Assembly (NCBI RefSeq): GCF_018070025.1
Contig: NZ_JAGPYQ010000002.1
Location: 558,001-622,000, forward strand
DNA length: 64,000 nt
Source: Streptomyces liliiviolaceus
GTDB lineage: Bacteria; Actinomycetota; Actinomycetes; Streptomycetales; Streptomycetaceae
Reading direction: 5' to 3'
The notes beneath the pieces are model-generated. The model did not search any database. It saw nothing but the letters and a program-made list of their open reading frames with translations, and had not been told where the DNA came from. Made by a program: the position numbers and the translations under genes. Numbering within the stretch: the first letter of the stretch is position 1; every line of letters begins with the position of its first letter. Shown piece after piece: positions 7,556 through 17,124 of this stretch.

Positions 7556-8794
7556 ATGACCAGCACCCCTGCCACCCCCGACGCACGCAGCCGTGACATC
7601 CCCGACTTCCCCGCGCCGCGTTCCTCCGAGTGCCCCTTCGCCCCCTCCCCCGGCATGCGGGCGCTGTCCGGGTACGGGCCGCTCACCCGGGTCCGCTCCT
7701 GGGGAGACAGCACCCCCTGGGCCGTGACCGGGCACGCCGAGCAGAAGGCCCTGCTGTCCGACCCGCGCCTGAGCGTGGAGTTCACCCGGCCGGGCTTCCC
7801 CAGCCCCGTGGACCCGGCCCACGCCCACGCCGGCGGCACCGACCTGAGCTTCGTCGGCATGGACGACCCCGAACACGCCCGGCTGCGCCGCATGGTCGGC
7901 GGCACCTTCACGATCAAGCGCGTCGAGGCGATGCGCGCCCGCGTGCAGGAGATGACCGACGACTTCATCGACGCCATGCTGGCCGGTCCCCGGCCCGCCG
8001 ACCTCGTCCGGGACCTCGCCCTGCCGATCCCGTCCCTGGTCATCTCCGAACTGCTCGGAGTCCCCTACGACGACCACGCGTTCTTCCAGACCAACAGCAA
8101 GACCATCGTCTCCGCCGTCGCCTCTCCCCAGGAACGCCAGGCGGCCCACACCAACCTCGCCACGTACCTCGACGAGCTGGTGGGCCGCAAACTCACCGAA
8201 CCCGGCGACGATCTCCTCTCCAGCCTCTGCGCGCAGATCGAGAAGGGCGAACTCACGCGCCGCGAGGCCGCCACGATGGGTGTGCTGCTGCTCCTCGGCG
8301 GACACGAGACCACCGCGAACATGATCAGCCTGGGTACGCTCCTGCTGCTGCAGCACCCCGGGCAACTCGCCCTGATCCGCGACACGGACGATCCCGCGGT
8401 CGTCCGCGCCGCCGTCGAGGAACTCCTGCGCTACCTCTCCATCGTGCACCTCGGCCGCCGCCGTACCGCCCTGGAGGACATCGAGGTCGCCGGCCGCACC
8501 ATCCGCGCCGGGGACGGCGTGATCCTCCTCGGCGAACTCGCCAACCGGGATCCCTCGGTCTTCCCCGACCCGGACCGCCTCGACCTGACCCGCAACGCCC
8601 GCCAGCACCAGGCGTTCGGCGCCGGCGCCCATCACTGCGTGGGCCAGCCCCTGGCCCGTATGGAACTCCAGGTCATCTACCCGACCCTGTTCCGCCGCAT
8701 CCCCACACTCCGCGCCGTCGACAACCTCGACGCGACCCCCTTCAAGTACGACGCCATCATCTACGGTCTCCACGCCCTGCCCGTCACCTGGTGA
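7556..8794 (+). CDS. Cytochrome P450 monooxygenase
   Basis: A 412-residue soluble bacterial P450 that inserts one oxygen atom into a small substrate. The I helix has LLGGHETTANM with the proton-relay Thr, the K helix ExxR is EELLRYL, and the haem loop is FGAGAHHCVGQPLAR with the axial Cys near residue 361. The N-terminus (SSECPFAPSPGMRAL) and the HLGRRRTALEDIEV segment resemble the CYP105/CYP107 clans, but I do not assign a subfamily. The ATG follows GGAGG at good spacing. With its ferredoxin, reductase and TetR regulator it looks like an inducible xenobiotic or natural-product hydroxylase. No biosynthetic cluster is adjacent. Confidence 0.94.
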   Translation: MTSTPATPDARSRDIPDFPAPRSSECPFAPSPGMRALSGYGPLTRVRSWGDSTPWAVTGHAEQKALLSDPRLSVEFTRPGFPSPVDPAHAHAGGTDLSFVGMDDPEHARLRRMVGGTFTIKRVEAMRARVQEMTDDFIDAMLAGPRPADLVRDLALPIPSLVISELLGVPYDDHAFFQTNSKTIVSAVASPQERQAAHTNLATYLDELVGRKLTEPGDDLLSSLCAQIEKGELTRREAATMGVLLLLGGHETTANMISLGTLLLLQHPGQLALIRDTDDPAVVRAAVEELLRYLSIVHLGRRRTALEDIEVAGRTIRAGDGVILLGELANRDPSVFPDPDRLDLTRNARQHQAFGAGAHHCVGQPLARMELQVIYPTLFRRIPTLRAVDNLDATPFKYDAIIYGLHALPVTW

Positions 8795-8801
8795 CGGGGC
8801 A

Positions 8802-8817
8802 CGAGCGCCCGCGCTCG
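8802..8817. terminator. Short hairpin terminator
   Basis: CGAGCGC (8802-8808) pairs with GCGCTCG (8811-8817). It lies between the convergent ends of the P450 gene (8794) and the small gene ending at 8826. Confidence 0.5.
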
Positions 8818-8825
8818 GAGTCGTC

Positions 8826-8978
8826 TCAGTGCGCGCAGGCGCCGAACTCCGTGTGGCGGGCCCTCGTGGCGTACGCGTCGTTGTCCCGCTGGTCCTGCGG
8901 AGAGGGCGGGGCGAGGTGCTGCTGACGGATCTCCCGGCGGGCTTCGGCAAGCAGTTCGTCGAACTCTTCGTCAGTCAT
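8826..8978 (-). CDS. Small 50-residue acidic/Gln-rich protein
   Basis: A short reading frame that starts MTDEEFDELLAEARREIRQQ and ends HTEFGACAH. The ATG at 8978 is preceded by AGAGGTGA at a normal distance. The codons have G or C in nearly all third positions, as in neighbouring genes, and the first 20 residues would form an amphipathic acidic helix. No family is recognised. It is alone on its strand, with a hairpin just beyond its stop, and may be a small regulatory or partner protein. Confidence 0.55.
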   Translation of the reverse strand: MTDEEFDELLAEARREIRQQHLAPPSPQDQRDNDAYATRARHTEFGACAH

Positions 8979-9046
8979 CGCCGTCACCTCTTCCTGCTAC
9001 AGGTGATCCGGAGCGACGGGATGTCCGGATTGGTCGCGCGGCGCCC

Positions 9047-9874
9047 CTAACCGTTGAAGCGGTCCGGGTCGAAGCCCGTCCGCTCGTTCCGGTTCAGGGC
9101 GCTGATCTCACCGATGTCGCCCTCGCTCAGCTCGAAGTCGAAGAGGTCGAAGTTCTCCTCGATCCGCTTCCGGGTCACCGACTTGGGGAAGACGATGTCC
9201 CCGCGCTGGATATGCCAGCGCAGGGTCACCTGGGCCGGCGACTTGCCGACCCGCTCCGCGATGCGGTTGATGGTCGGATCGTCGAGGACCTTGCCCTGCG
9301 CGATCGGCGACCATGCCTCGGTGGCGATCTCGTGCTCGGCGCCGAAGGCCCTGACCTCGTCCTGGGTGAGGTAGGGGTGCACCTCGATCTGGTTGACCGC
9401 GGGCACCACGTCGCTGTCTTCCAGCAGTCGGCGCAGATGACGCGGCTGGAAGTTGGAGACGCCGATGGCCTTGGCCCGGCCGGAACGGTAGACCTCCTCC
9501 AGGGCCTTCCAGGTCTCCACGAACTCGCCCTTGGCGGGCAGCGGCCAGTGGATGAGGAAGAGGTCCAGATAGTCGAGGCCCACGGCCTCCAGCGTGCGGT
9601 CGAACGCCTGAAGGGCGTTGTCGTGCCCGTGGGCGTCGTTGTTGAGCTTGCTGGTCACGAAGACGTCGGCGCGATCGAGACCGGAGTCCCGGACCGCCTG
9701 GCCGACCTCCTTCTCGTTGCCGTACATCTGTGCCGTGTCGATGTGCCGGTAGCCGGCGTTCAGCGCCGCCAGTGTCGTCTCGCGGGTGTCCTCCGGCGGG
9801 ATCTGGAAGGTGCCGAAGCCGAGCTGCGGGATCTGCACGGCGTTGTTGAGGGTGATGGCGGGTACTGCGGTCAC
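9047..9874 (-). CDS. Aldo/keto reductase
   Basis: A 275-residue NADPH-dependent aldo/keto reductase of the AKR5-like (2,5-diketo-gluconate reductase) type. The catalytic tetrad is visible: Asp and Tyr in RHIDTAQMYGNEKEVG, Lys in FVTSKLNND and His in FLIHWP. The coenzyme segment IVFPKSVTRKRIEENFDLFDF near the C-terminus fits NADPH binding. I take the GTG at 9874 as start because AGGAG is five bases upstream; the reading frame continues far upstream without support. It lies 74 bases downstream of the aldehyde dehydrogenase gene on the same strand, so both may detoxify aldehydes. Confidence 0.9.
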   Translation of the reverse strand: MTAVPAITLNNAVQIPQLGFGTFQIPPEDTRETTLAALNAGYRHIDTAQMYGNEKEVGQAVRDSGLDRADVFVTSKLNNDAHGHDNALQAFDRTLEAVGLDYLDLFLIHWPLPAKGEFVETWKALEEVYRSGRAKAIGVSNFQPRHLRRLLEDSDVVPAVNQIEVHPYLTQDEVRAFGAEHEIATEAWSPIAQGKVLDDPTINRIAERVGKSPAQVTLRWHIQRGDIVFPKSVTRKRIEENFDLFDFELSEGDIGEISALNRNERTGFDPDRFNG

Positions 9875-9948
9875 GGTGACTCCTGTGGTCGCGGTTCGAA
9901 GAGGCGAAGGGGCGTGGCGGGGGCAGGCGGCGGTGGAGTGGGGCTCGG

Positions 9949-11364
9949 TCAGCCGGCGATGCCGCTCAGCTCCGCGTCCGGCGGCAGGACGCGTACCAGC
10001 TTGCGGTTCACGAATTCCCGCATGCCGAGCTGCGAGAGCTCGCGTCCGTAGCCGGAGCGCTTGATGCCGCCGAACGGCAGGTCGGGCTGGGTCGAGGTGG
10101 GGTGGTTCACCCAGACCATGCCGGTCTCGACGCGCTCCGCCACCCTGCGGCCCCGCTCCACGTCGGCGCAGAACACGGAGCCGCCGAGCCCGTACTGACT
10201 GTCGTTGGCCAGGGCGACGGCCTCGTCCTCGTCGGCGACGCGGTACACCACCGCGACCGGCCCGAAGAGTTCCTCGGCGTAGGCGCGCATGCCCGGCTCG
10301 ACGCCGGTGATGATCGTGGGTTCGACGTAGGCGCCCGGCCGGTCGATCCGGTGACCGCCGATGACGAGTTCCGCGCCCTGGTCGACGGTCTCGCGGATCT
10401 GGTCTGCCAGGTCGGAGGCCGCCTGCTCCGAGGAGAGCGGCCCGATGGTGGTCGCCTCGTCGGCGGGGTCTCCGGGCCGCAGCTCGGCGAACCCGCGGCG
10501 CAGCCCGGCCAGGAAGTCGTCGTACACGTCCGCCAGCACGATGAACCGCTTCGAGGCGACGCAGCTCTGGCCGGTGTTCGCCATCCGGCCCGCCACCGCG
10601 GCCTTGACCGTGCGTTCCAGGTTCTCGCCGTCGAGGACGATGAACACGTCGCTGCCGCCGAGCTCCAGCAGGCTGGGCTTGAGGTTCCGGCCGGCGCGCT
10701 CGGCGACCTGGGCGCCCGCTCCCTCGCTGCCGGTCAGGGAGGCTCCGCGCACGACCGGGCTGTCGATGATGCGCGAGATCTCGTCGTGGCTGACGAACAG
10801 GTTCGTGTAGACGCCCGCGGGGGCCTGCGCGTCGCGGAACAGCGACTCCAGCGCCAGCGCCGACTGCGGGCAGATGCCGGCGTGCTTGACCAGCACCGTG
10901 TTGCCCAGCACCAGGTTCGGGCCCGCGAAACGGACCACCTGGTAGAGCGGGAAGTTCCACGGCATGACGCCCAGCAGGACGCCGAGGGGTTCGTTGACGA
11001 GGTACGCCTCCCCCTCCGCCACGTCGAGCGGCTCGGCCGCGGCGAAGTCCGGCCCGTGCTGCGCGTAGTACCCGAGGATCGACGCGGCGAGATCGACCTC
11101 ACCGCGCGCCTCGGAGATCAGCTTCCCCATCTCCAGGGTGATGAGCTGGGCCAGCTCTTCCTTGCGCTCCTTCATCAGCTCGCCCGCACGGCCCACGACG
11201 GCGGCGCGCTCCGCGATCGGCCGCCCCCGCCATGCGTGGAACGCCCGGTCCGCCGTCTCCAGCGCCGCGTCGACCTGTCCGCCCTCGATGACCGGGAACT
11301 CCTTGAGGGTCTCCCCGGTGGACGGGTTCACGGTCGCGAACGAGCTCTTGTGCTGGCCTGACAT
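9949..11364 (-). CDS. NAD(P)-dependent aldehyde dehydrogenase, succinate-semialdehyde type
   Basis: A 471-residue aldehyde dehydrogenase. It has [15 protein letters not shown], the Glu-containing LELGGSD and the catalytic Cys in [11 protein letters not shown], the pattern of succinate-semialdehyde dehydrogenases (GabD/Sad). The C-terminal [17 protein letters not shown] is intact. The ATG at 11364 has GGAGA five to six bases upstream; the reading frame extends further but without coding support. It is a paralogue of the gene at 57695-59080, sharing the same motifs in the same order. The true substrate could be another omega-oxo acid. Confidence 0.9.
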   Translation of the reverse strand: MSGQHKSSFATVNPSTGETLKEFPVIEGGQVDAALETADRAFHAWRGRPIAERAAVVGRAGELMKERKEELAQLITLEMGKLISEARGEVDLAASILGYYAQHGPDFAAAEPLDVAEGEAYLVNEPLGVLLGVMPWNFPLYQVVRFAGPNLVLGNTVLVKHAGICPQSALALESLFRDAQAPAGVYTNLFVSHDEISRIIDSPVVRGASLTGSEGAGAQVAERAGRNLKPSLLELGGSDVFIVLDGENLERTVKAAVAGRMANTGQSCVASKRFIVLADVYDDFLAGLRRGFAELRPGDPADEATTIGPLSSEQAASDLADQIRETVDQGAELVIGGHRIDRPGAYVEPTIITGVEPGMRAYAEELFGPVAVVYRVADEDEAVALANDSQYGLGGSVFCADVERGRRVAERVETGMVWVNHPTSTQPDLPFGGIKRSGYGRELSQLGMREFVNRKLVRVLPPDAELSGIAG

Positions 11365-11528
11365 GAAATCTCCAGAACGACGGGGAAGAGCGGACTCGGG
11401 CGGAACCTCACGTTCCGCCCTGGAGCCGGGTACCCGACACCAGAATGCGAAACAGTTCATATGAGCTAAAAGGGTGCGCGGCCTGTGGGCGGGCCCGTTT
11501 CCCTGCTCGTCCTGCCCGCTCGCCGTCC

Positions 11529-12305
11529 CTACGCGTCCCGCGTACGCAGCAGCCAGCCGCCCGCGGTCATCGCGCCGGCCGCCCACAGGGCCAGGACGCC
11601 CAGGCCCTGCCAGGGGCCTATCGGCAGGTCGTCGACGCGCACGGTCGTCTGGACGGCGAGGCCGGCCGTCATCGGGGAGATCTGCCGGAGGTGGCGCTGC
11701 CAGTCCGGATCGGCGACCACCTGGGCCAGTACCGGGAGGACGAACAGCAGGGCGAGGACGATCCCGACGGCGGTCGCCGAGTTCCGTACGGCCAGGGCGA
11801 CGCCCAGGCTGAGCAGGCCGATCAGCACGAGGTAGAGGACCGAGCCCGCGGCGGCCCGCAGCGTCGCCCCGTCGGTCGGTGACAGGGCCGTGAAACCGTG
11901 TTCCTCCGTGAAGCCGCGCCCCGGCTGCACGAGGCCGGCGATCAGTAGGGAGCCGAGGACGGAGACCGTCCCCGCCACCAGCAGCACCGCGCTGAGCACG
12001 GCGGACTTCGAGAAGAGGACCGTCAGCCTGCGCGGCACCGCGGTGAGCGTCGTCCGCATCATGCCGGTGCCGTACTCGTCGCCGACCGTCAGCACCGCCA
12101 CGATCGCGACCACGACCTGGCCGACCAGCACACCGGAGAGACCGAGCCGCACCGGGTCCCCGCCGCAGCCGGTGGTGTCGCACCTGGAGGTCATGGCCAC
12201 CGCGGCACCGACCGCGAGGGTCAGTACGACCATGCCGAGCGTCAGCCAGGCGTTGCCCGCGTCGGTCCGCAGCTTCGTCCATTCGGCACGTCCGGCGGCT
12301 TTCAC
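11529..12305 (-). CDS. ABC-2 type exporter permease
   Basis: A 258-residue integral membrane protein that starts [20 protein letters not shown], the usual amphipathic start of Streptomyces ABC-2 permeases. About six transmembrane segments follow, for example [50 protein letters not shown] and [19 protein letters not shown]. The GTG start overlaps the stop of the previous permease gene (GTGA) and has GGAGGGA upstream. It forms one exporter with the next two genes; the cargo is unknown. The gap 11365-11528 between this gene's end and the aldehyde dehydrogenase start holds nothing recognisable. Confidence 0.88.
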   Translation of the reverse strand: MKAAGRAEWTKLRTDAGNAWLTLGMVVLTLAVGAAVAMTSRCDTTGCGGDPVRLGLSGVLVGQVVVAIVAVLTVGDEYGTGMMRTTLTAVPRRLTVLFSKSAVLSAVLLVAGTVSVLGSLLIAGLVQPGRGFTEEHGFTALSPTDGATLRAAAGSVLYLVLIGLLSLGVALAVRNSATAVGIVLALLFVLPVLAQVVADPDWQRHLRQISPMTAGLAVQTTVRVDDLPIGPWQGLGVLALWAAGAMTAGGWLLRTRDA

Positions 12306-13855
12306 GCGTCCCTCCGGCGGAGCAGGACCACGGCGGCGGCGAACGAGGCCGCCGCGTAGGCGCACAGGACGGCGAGGCCGGTCCAGGGGGCCAGCGGGAA
12401 GTACCCGGACGAGGGCGCGTAGACGGTGACGACCTGGTCGTAGCGCTCGACGCTCTGCTGGATGGCGAAGCCGGCGGCGGGAGTGACCCTCAGCAGCCAC
12501 CGCGAGGCCCCGTCGGGCAGTACGGACGCGGTCGCGAGGAGGTAGGGCAGCACGATGCCGACGACGATCACGGTGACGGCCACGGCACCGCGCCGCAGGA
12601 CGGCGCCGACGGCGAGGGCGAAGACGCTCGCGGCGGCGAGCAGCAGGCCCGTACCGACGACGACCCGCAGTTCGGTGGCCGCCGGAACCGTCAGGACGGG
12701 GAAGCCGCCCGCCTCCGACCGCTGTCTCCCGAGGGGGACCATGACCGCGGCGGAGACCACGCCGACGAGGAAGGCTACGGATCCCACCACCAGGCCCTTC
12801 GCCACCAGGACGCGGCCCCGGCGCGGGCTCGCCGCCAGGGTGAGGCCGATCATGCCCCGCCGGTACTCGGCGGTGATGCAGCCCGCGCCCACGACGACCA
12901 TGACGACCAGTCCGGCGAACGCGCCGACGAGGAAGTTCTCGATGGTCCGTACGCCGCTGGTGGCGGGGCCGCCGACGACGGGCGCGATGTCGCCCGCGCC
13001 GGTCACCTCGAAGCCGCTGCCGGAAGGGGTGGCTCCGCCCCGGGTGTCCTGGTCGTAGCTCGCGGAGGTGCCGGCGTCCCCGCCGACCTGATCGCTCGCC
13101 CAGGAGTCGCCGGTCCACCGGCCGCCCAGCGTGACCCGGTCGAAGGTGCCGGTGGCGACGGCCGGCACGAAGCCCGTTCCGGTAGCGGTCTCCTCCTTGA
13201 CGGACGGGGAGGTCACGAACAGTCCGACCTCCGGTGTCGCCGACAAACCGGACAGGTCCGCCCGGCCCACCTCGGTCCACCTCCGGCCGTCGGCGGACTG
13301 GTGGCCGGTGAGCGTGTCGCCGGTGCGCTGCAGGCGCAGCCACCGCGGCGCCTCCTCGGAGACCGCCCCGGCCGCCCCGGCGATGTCGTGCGTGTAGTCG
13401 TACTGCATCCGCACGCCGTGCCTGCCCGTGACCATCATCGCCGCGTACGACGATCCCTGGTCGAGGCTGTCCTTCACGATGACCCCGGCCTTCGCCCACG
13501 GTGCGAGGCCGCTCCTGCTGTCGTCCGGGCTCGTCGAGACGACGCCGGCCAGTGAGGACATCGAGACGGTGATGCTGCCGTCGCCGCGGAGCTTCTGGTG
13601 GACGAACCAGAAGTTGTCGTTGACCGCTTCGCCGCCGGGGCCGACGGGAAGCGCGGAACTGCCGTTCGGAGCGGACCTGTTGCCCGCCGCGGTGGCGAGC
13701 AGGCCCACCAGGCAGATGACCAGCACCGCGCCGACCGCGCTCCACACCCAGCCCCGTACCGTACGGAACTTGGTCCATTCCGCGTGCAGGAGCCGGCCGA
13801 AGCCGCCCCGGCCCGGCCGTGCGGTCGTGCGGGGCGGTGCCGACGTGGCGGTCAT
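12302..13855 (-). CDS. ABC-2 permease with a large external beta-sandwich insertion
   Basis: A 517-residue permease, about twice the usual length. After the cytosolic start ([18 protein letters not shown]) and the first membrane helix (about 38-57), some 240 residues precede the second helix. This insertion contains [49 protein letters not shown] and [10 protein letters not shown], the pattern of concanavalin-like, DUF1349-type carbohydrate-binding folds. Five further helices follow ([19 protein letters not shown] begins a cytosolic loop). The insertion should lie outside the cell and could bind a sugar, wall polymer or exported glycoside. The ATG overlaps the stop of the ATPase gene (ATGA). 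Confidence 0.85.
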   Translation of the reverse strand: MTATSAPPRTTARPGRGGFGRLLHAEWTKFRTVRGWVWSAVGAVLVICLVGLLATAAGNRSAPNGSSALPVGPGGEAVNDNFWFVHQKLRGDGSITVSMSSLAGVVSTSPDDSRSGLAPWAKAGVIVKDSLDQGSSYAAMMVTGRHGVRMQYDYTHDIAGAAGAVSEEAPRWLRLQRTGDTLTGHQSADGRRWTEVGRADLSGLSATPEVGLFVTSPSVKEETATGTGFVPAVATGTFDRVTLGGRWTGDSWASDQVGGDAGTSASYDQDTRGGATPSGSGFEVTGAGDIAPVVGGPATSGVRTIENFLVGAFAGLVVMVVVGAGCITAEYRRGMIGLTLAASPRRGRVLVAKGLVVGSVAFLVGVVSAAVMVPLGRQRSEAGGFPVLTVPAATELRVVVGTGLLLAAASVFALAVGAVLRRGAVAVTVIVVGIVLPYLLATASVLPDGASRWLLRVTPAAGFAIQQSVERYDQVVTVYAPSSGYFPLAPWTGLAVLCAYAAASFAAAVVLLRRRDA

Positions 13856-14805
13856 CGGCCGGCCTCCTCGGGAACGGCACCGCGGTACTGCACGGCGTTC
13901 CGGGTCAGCTCCATGTACGCCTCTTCCAGCGAGGCGCGGTGCTCGGAGATCTCCGAGAACGGCACCGCGTTCCGGCTGAGGAGCGACACCACGTCCTCCG
14001 GGGGCAGCCCCGTCAGACTGATGAGGTCGGCCCCGGTGGAGCTCACGGTGGCCCCCGAGCGGGCCAGCACCGTCATGGCCCGGGCGAGCGCGGAGGTCCG
14101 CAGGGTCACCCTGCCCCGGGACATCGACGCCAGCAGTTCACGCACGCCCATGTCGGCGACGACCCTGCCGCGTCCGACGACCACCACGTGGTCGGCGATG
14201 TCCTGCAGTTCGCCCATCAGGTGGCTGGAGACCAGCACGGCCCTGCCCTGTCCGGCCAGTGAGGCGAGGAAGTCTCGCATCCACCTGATTCCTTCGGGGT
14301 CCAGGCCGTTGAAGGGCTCGTCGAGCATGACCACCGGGGGGTCGCCGAGGAGGGCGGCCGCGATACCGAGACGCTGCCTCATCCCCAGGGAGAAGCCGCC
14401 CGCCCTGCGCCGGGCCGCGTCCTGGAGGCCGACCTGCCGGATCACCTCGTCGACCCGCCCCGCGCCCAGCCCCTGGGAATGGGCCAGCCACAGCAGATGG
14501 TGGCGGGCGGTACGGCTCGGCTGCACGGCCGCGGCGTCCAGCAGCGCCCCGATATGGGTGAGCGGGGTCCGCAGGTCCTGGTAGCGGCGCCCGCCGACCA
14601 GTGCGGTTCCCCTGTCGGGTCCGTCCAGGCCGAGGATGACCCGCATGGTCGTGGACTTGCCGGCGCCGTTCGGCCCGACGAAGCCCGTGACCTGCCCCGG
14701 TCTGACGTCGAACGTCATCCCGTCCAGCGCCCGGGTGCCTCCGAAGTGCTTGTGGACGTCCCTGACTTCGATCCTCGCGTCCGACCCGTCGATCGCTTTC
14801 TCCAT
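13852..14805 (-). CDS. ABC exporter ATP-binding protein
   Basis: A 317-residue ATPase of the drug/antibiotic exporter class. Walker A is GPNGAGKSTT, the signature is FSLGMRQRLGIAAALLGDP, and Walker B is VVMLDEPFNGLD, all in one ABC domain of about 220 residues, followed by a C-terminal extension of about 90 residues typical of DrrA/BcrA-like proteins. The ATG at 14805 has only a weak ribosome site. It is the first gene of the three-gene exporter, each overlapping the next by four bases. A NarL-type two-component system lies directly upstream on the same strand and is the natural candidate regulator. Confidence 0.92.
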   Translation of the reverse strand: MEKAIDGSDARIEVRDVHKHFGGTRALDGMTFDVRPGQVTGFVGPNGAGKSTTMRVILGLDGPDRGTALVGGRRYQDLRTPLTHIGALLDAAAVQPSRTARHHLLWLAHSQGLGAGRVDEVIRQVGLQDAARRRAGGFSLGMRQRLGIAAALLGDPPVVMLDEPFNGLDPEGIRWMRDFLASLAGQGRAVLVSSHLMGELQDIADHVVVVGRGRVVADMGVRELLASMSRGRVTLRTSALARAMTVLARSGATVSSTGADLISLTGLPPEDVVSLLSRNAVPFSEISEHRASLEEAYMELTRNAVQYRGAVPEEAGR

Positions 14806-14895
14806 GTCCGCAGACTAGGGAGAAGGGGGTGGCCGGGTCGTCACGGCCGGGAGCCATGTTCCGCACCACTCACAGGAGCCAGTCCGCGTTCGGTC

Positions 14896-14915
14896 CGTCC
14901 CTCACAGGAGGGACG
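14896..14915 (-). terminator. Hairpin between two-component and exporter genes
   Basis: CGTCCCTC (14896-14903) pairs with GAGGGACG (14908-14915). It lies 70 bases past the response regulator stop and before the exporter ATPase gene, so it probably ends the two-component transcript. Confidence 0.5.
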
Positions 14916-14985
14916 AGCCTAGGGCCTGTCCGAGAGTGCCGACTGGAGTGCTGACGCCGGTCACGCCACCCGCGGCGCGGTCACG

Positions 14986-15687
14986 CTATCGCTGCCCGCG
15001 GGAGCCGGGCACGACAAATCCCGTCTCGTACGCGGCGATCACGGCCTGCGTACGGTCGCGCAGCGCGAGCTTGCCGAGGATTCTGCTGACGTGTGTCTTC
15101 ACCGTCTCCTCGCCGACGACCAGCCTGGCGCCGATCTCCGGGTTGGACAGGCCCTCGGCGACCAGCAGCAGGACCTCTCGCTCGCGTGCGGTGAGCGCCT
15201 TCATGCCGGGCGGCGGTGCGGTGTCGGGTCTGGCGGGCATCAGCGCGAACTCGCTGATGAGCCTGCGGGTGATGCCGGGCGCGAGCAGCGCGTCCCCGGC
15301 GGCGACGACCCGTACGGCGTCGAAGAGCCGTTCCGCGGTCACCTCCTTGAGGAGGAAGCCGCTGGCTCCGGCGCGCAGCGCGTCGTACACGTACTCGTCG
15401 AGGTCGAACGTCGTCAGGATCAGGACGCGCGGTGCGTCGACGCCGTCGGGCGAGGAGCCCACGAGCTGTCTGGTGGCCTCGATGCCGTCCATCTCGGGCA
15501 TGCGGATGTCCATGAGGACCACGTCCGGACAGACCTCGCGGCAGACCCGTACCGCTTCCGCCCCGGAGGACGCGGTCCGTACGACGGTGAAGTCGGCCTG
15601 GCTGTCGAGCAGCGCGGCGAAGCCGGTGCGGACCACGAGGTGGTCGTCGGCGACGACGACCCGGATCGGCGGGGACGGGCTGGTCAT
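14986..15687 (-). CDS. NarL/FixJ-family response regulator
   Basis: A 233-residue regulator. The receiver domain (1-125) has the acidic pocket in VVADDH, the phospho-acceptor Asp in DVVLMDIRMPEMDG, and Lys in GFLLKEV. The LuxR-type helix-turn-helix is at about 165-225 (LTAREREVLLLVAEGLSNPEIGARL, written here only as a stretch starting LTAREREV and ending KTHVSRILGKL). The ATG at 15687 has GGAAGAG upstream and lies 30 bases after the histidine kinase stop, so the two form one operon. The likely target is the exporter operon next to it. Confidence 0.93.
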   Translation of the reverse strand: MTSPSPPIRVVVADDHLVVRTGFAALLDSQADFTVVRTASSGAEAVRVCREVCPDVVLMDIRMPEMDGIEATRQLVGSSPDGVDAPRVLILTTFDLDEYVYDALRAGASGFLLKEVTAERLFDAVRVVAAGDALLAPGITRRLISEFALMPARPDTAPPPGMKALTAREREVLLLVAEGLSNPEIGARLVVGEETVKTHVSRILGKLALRDRTQAVIAAYETGFVVPGSRGQR

Positions 15688-15717
15688 GAGATCTCTTCCG
15701 TCATGAGGGCTCTGGCG

Positions 15718-16968
15718 TCATCGGGGTTGCGGTGCCTTGAGGGGGAAACGTGCCTCGACGACGAAACCGCCGCCGCCGAACCCCGGGCCGGTGTGGACGT
15801 CGCCGCCGACCGCGGACGCGCGTTCGCGCATACCGAGCAGGCCGTGTCCGCCGGTGGGCCGGTCGCGCGGCGGTCCAGGGCCGTTGTCGCGGACGCGCAG
15901 GTGCAGCGCTTCGTCGGCGTAGACGAGTTCCACGTCGACGGCGGCGCCGGTGGCGTGCTTACGGGCGTTGGTGAGGGATTCCTGGACGATGCGGTAGGCG
16001 GCGAGTTCGATGCCGGGGTCCAGTGCGCTCGGTGAGCCGCTGAGGATGAGGCGGATGGATGTGGCGGACGCCTTGCGTGCCTCTTCGAGCAGTTCGTGGA
16101 GCTGTGTCAGGTCGGGCTGCGGCCTGCGGTCACCGCCGGTGACGGACCCGGTGTCCTCGCGGAGCACGCCGAGCAGCCTGCGCATCTCGGTCAGGGCCGC
16201 GCGGGCGGTGTCCCCGATACCGAGCAGTCGTTCGGCGCCCTCGGCCGGCATGCCCGCGGTGGCTATCCGGGCCGTCTCGGCCTGTACGGCGATCATGGAG
16301 ATGTGGTGGCCGACGACGTCGTGCAACTCACGCACGATGCGCACGCGTTCGCCCCGTGCGGCGTTCTCCCACCGCGTGCCGTCCATGACCTCGCGGATGG
16401 CGCTGTGCCGCCGGTTCTGCTCGTGGGAACGGGCGGCCAGTCCGGCGAAGGCGGCCAGCGGGGCCAGTGCCGCGACGAGCACGACCCGTACGCGGTGGCC
16501 GGTGTCGTCGGGGCCGGTGAGGGCCAGGACGAGGAAGGGCGTGCCGAGGAGCGCCGCGGACAGGAGGGAGCCGCCGCGGCCGAGCCGGTACTGGGCGACG
16601 AGCTGGGCGGCCAGGCCCGCCACGGTCAGCGTCCCGAGGATCAGGAGCGAGCCGATGCTCGCCGTGGTGACGGTGACCCCGGCCGCCAGGGGGCGCAGAA
16701 AGGCGAGCGGCAGTGCGGTCGACAGACACAACAGCCCGACCACCATGGCGAACTGCACGCCCGTGGCGCTGCCGTGCGGGCCGGCCTGCGCGGTGGCGTC
16801 GGCGAACAGCCGGGGTATCGACCCGTGGGCGCCGACGAATTCGGCGAGCGATTCCAGGACGGCGGACAGCCCGAGCAGGGTCCCGAACAGCACACCCACG
16901 TGCGGGAGTTCGGACACTCGCCGTCGCGTCGCGGTCCAGGTGTCACGCCAAGCCGTCGCACGGGGCAC
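15718..16968 (-). CDS. Sensor histidine kinase, HisKA_3 type
   Basis: A 416-residue membrane sensor kinase. About five to six hydrophobic segments occupy residues 20-170, including VTVTTASIGSLLILGTLTVAG and VVLVAALAPLAAFAGL. The dimerisation motif with the phosphorylated His is RELHDVVGHHISMIAVQ, and the ATPase domain has RDNGPGP and GHGLLGMRERA. There is no large external sensor domain, as in intramembrane-sensing kinases linked to antibiotic exporters. The GTG start at 16968 lacks an obvious ribosome site and follows a CATACT hexamer by seven bases, so a leaderless mRNA is possible. It is paired with the response regulator just downstream. Confidence 0.92.
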   Translation of the reverse strand: MPRATAWRDTWTATRRRVSELPHVGVLFGTLLGLSAVLESLAEFVGAHGSIPRLFADATAQAGPHGSATGVQFAMVVGLLCLSTALPLAFLRPLAAGVTVTTASIGSLLILGTLTVAGLAAQLVAQYRLGRGGSLLSAALLGTPFLVLALTGPDDTGHRVRVVLVAALAPLAAFAGLAARSHEQNRRHSAIREVMDGTRWENAARGERVRIVRELHDVVGHHISMIAVQAETARIATAGMPAEGAERLLGIGDTARAALTEMRRLLGVLREDTGSVTGGDRRPQPDLTQLHELLEEARKASATSIRLILSGSPSALDPGIELAAYRIVQESLTNARKHATGAAVDVELVYADEALHLRVRDNGPGPPRDRPTGGHGLLGMRERASAVGGDVHTGPGFGGGGFVVEARFPLKAPQPR

Positions 16969-17124
16969 GCCGGTCAGTATGGCAGTCGGGACTCTTCGGG
17001 ATCATCCCTCCAGCGGGCGATGACGTCGTCCCCCGCGCGAGGGACGACACCGTCAGCGGCCGGGGACACGCGCCCCTCGCGCACCGCCTGTAACATGACC
17101 GTGATCTGGGGCGAAAGGACATCG

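Noticed and set aside
5297..8794. Ferredoxin, reductase and P450 as part of a secondary-metabolite cluster
   Set aside because: No biosynthetic core enzyme lies near them. A TetR-controlled stand-alone oxidation system explains the row.
9949..12282. Very long open frame that fuses the aldehyde dehydrogenase to an upstream 300-residue Arg/Pro-rich part
   Set aside because: The extra part is a G/C-rich frame opposed by a real permease gene with good motifs. The true start has a ribosome site at 11364.
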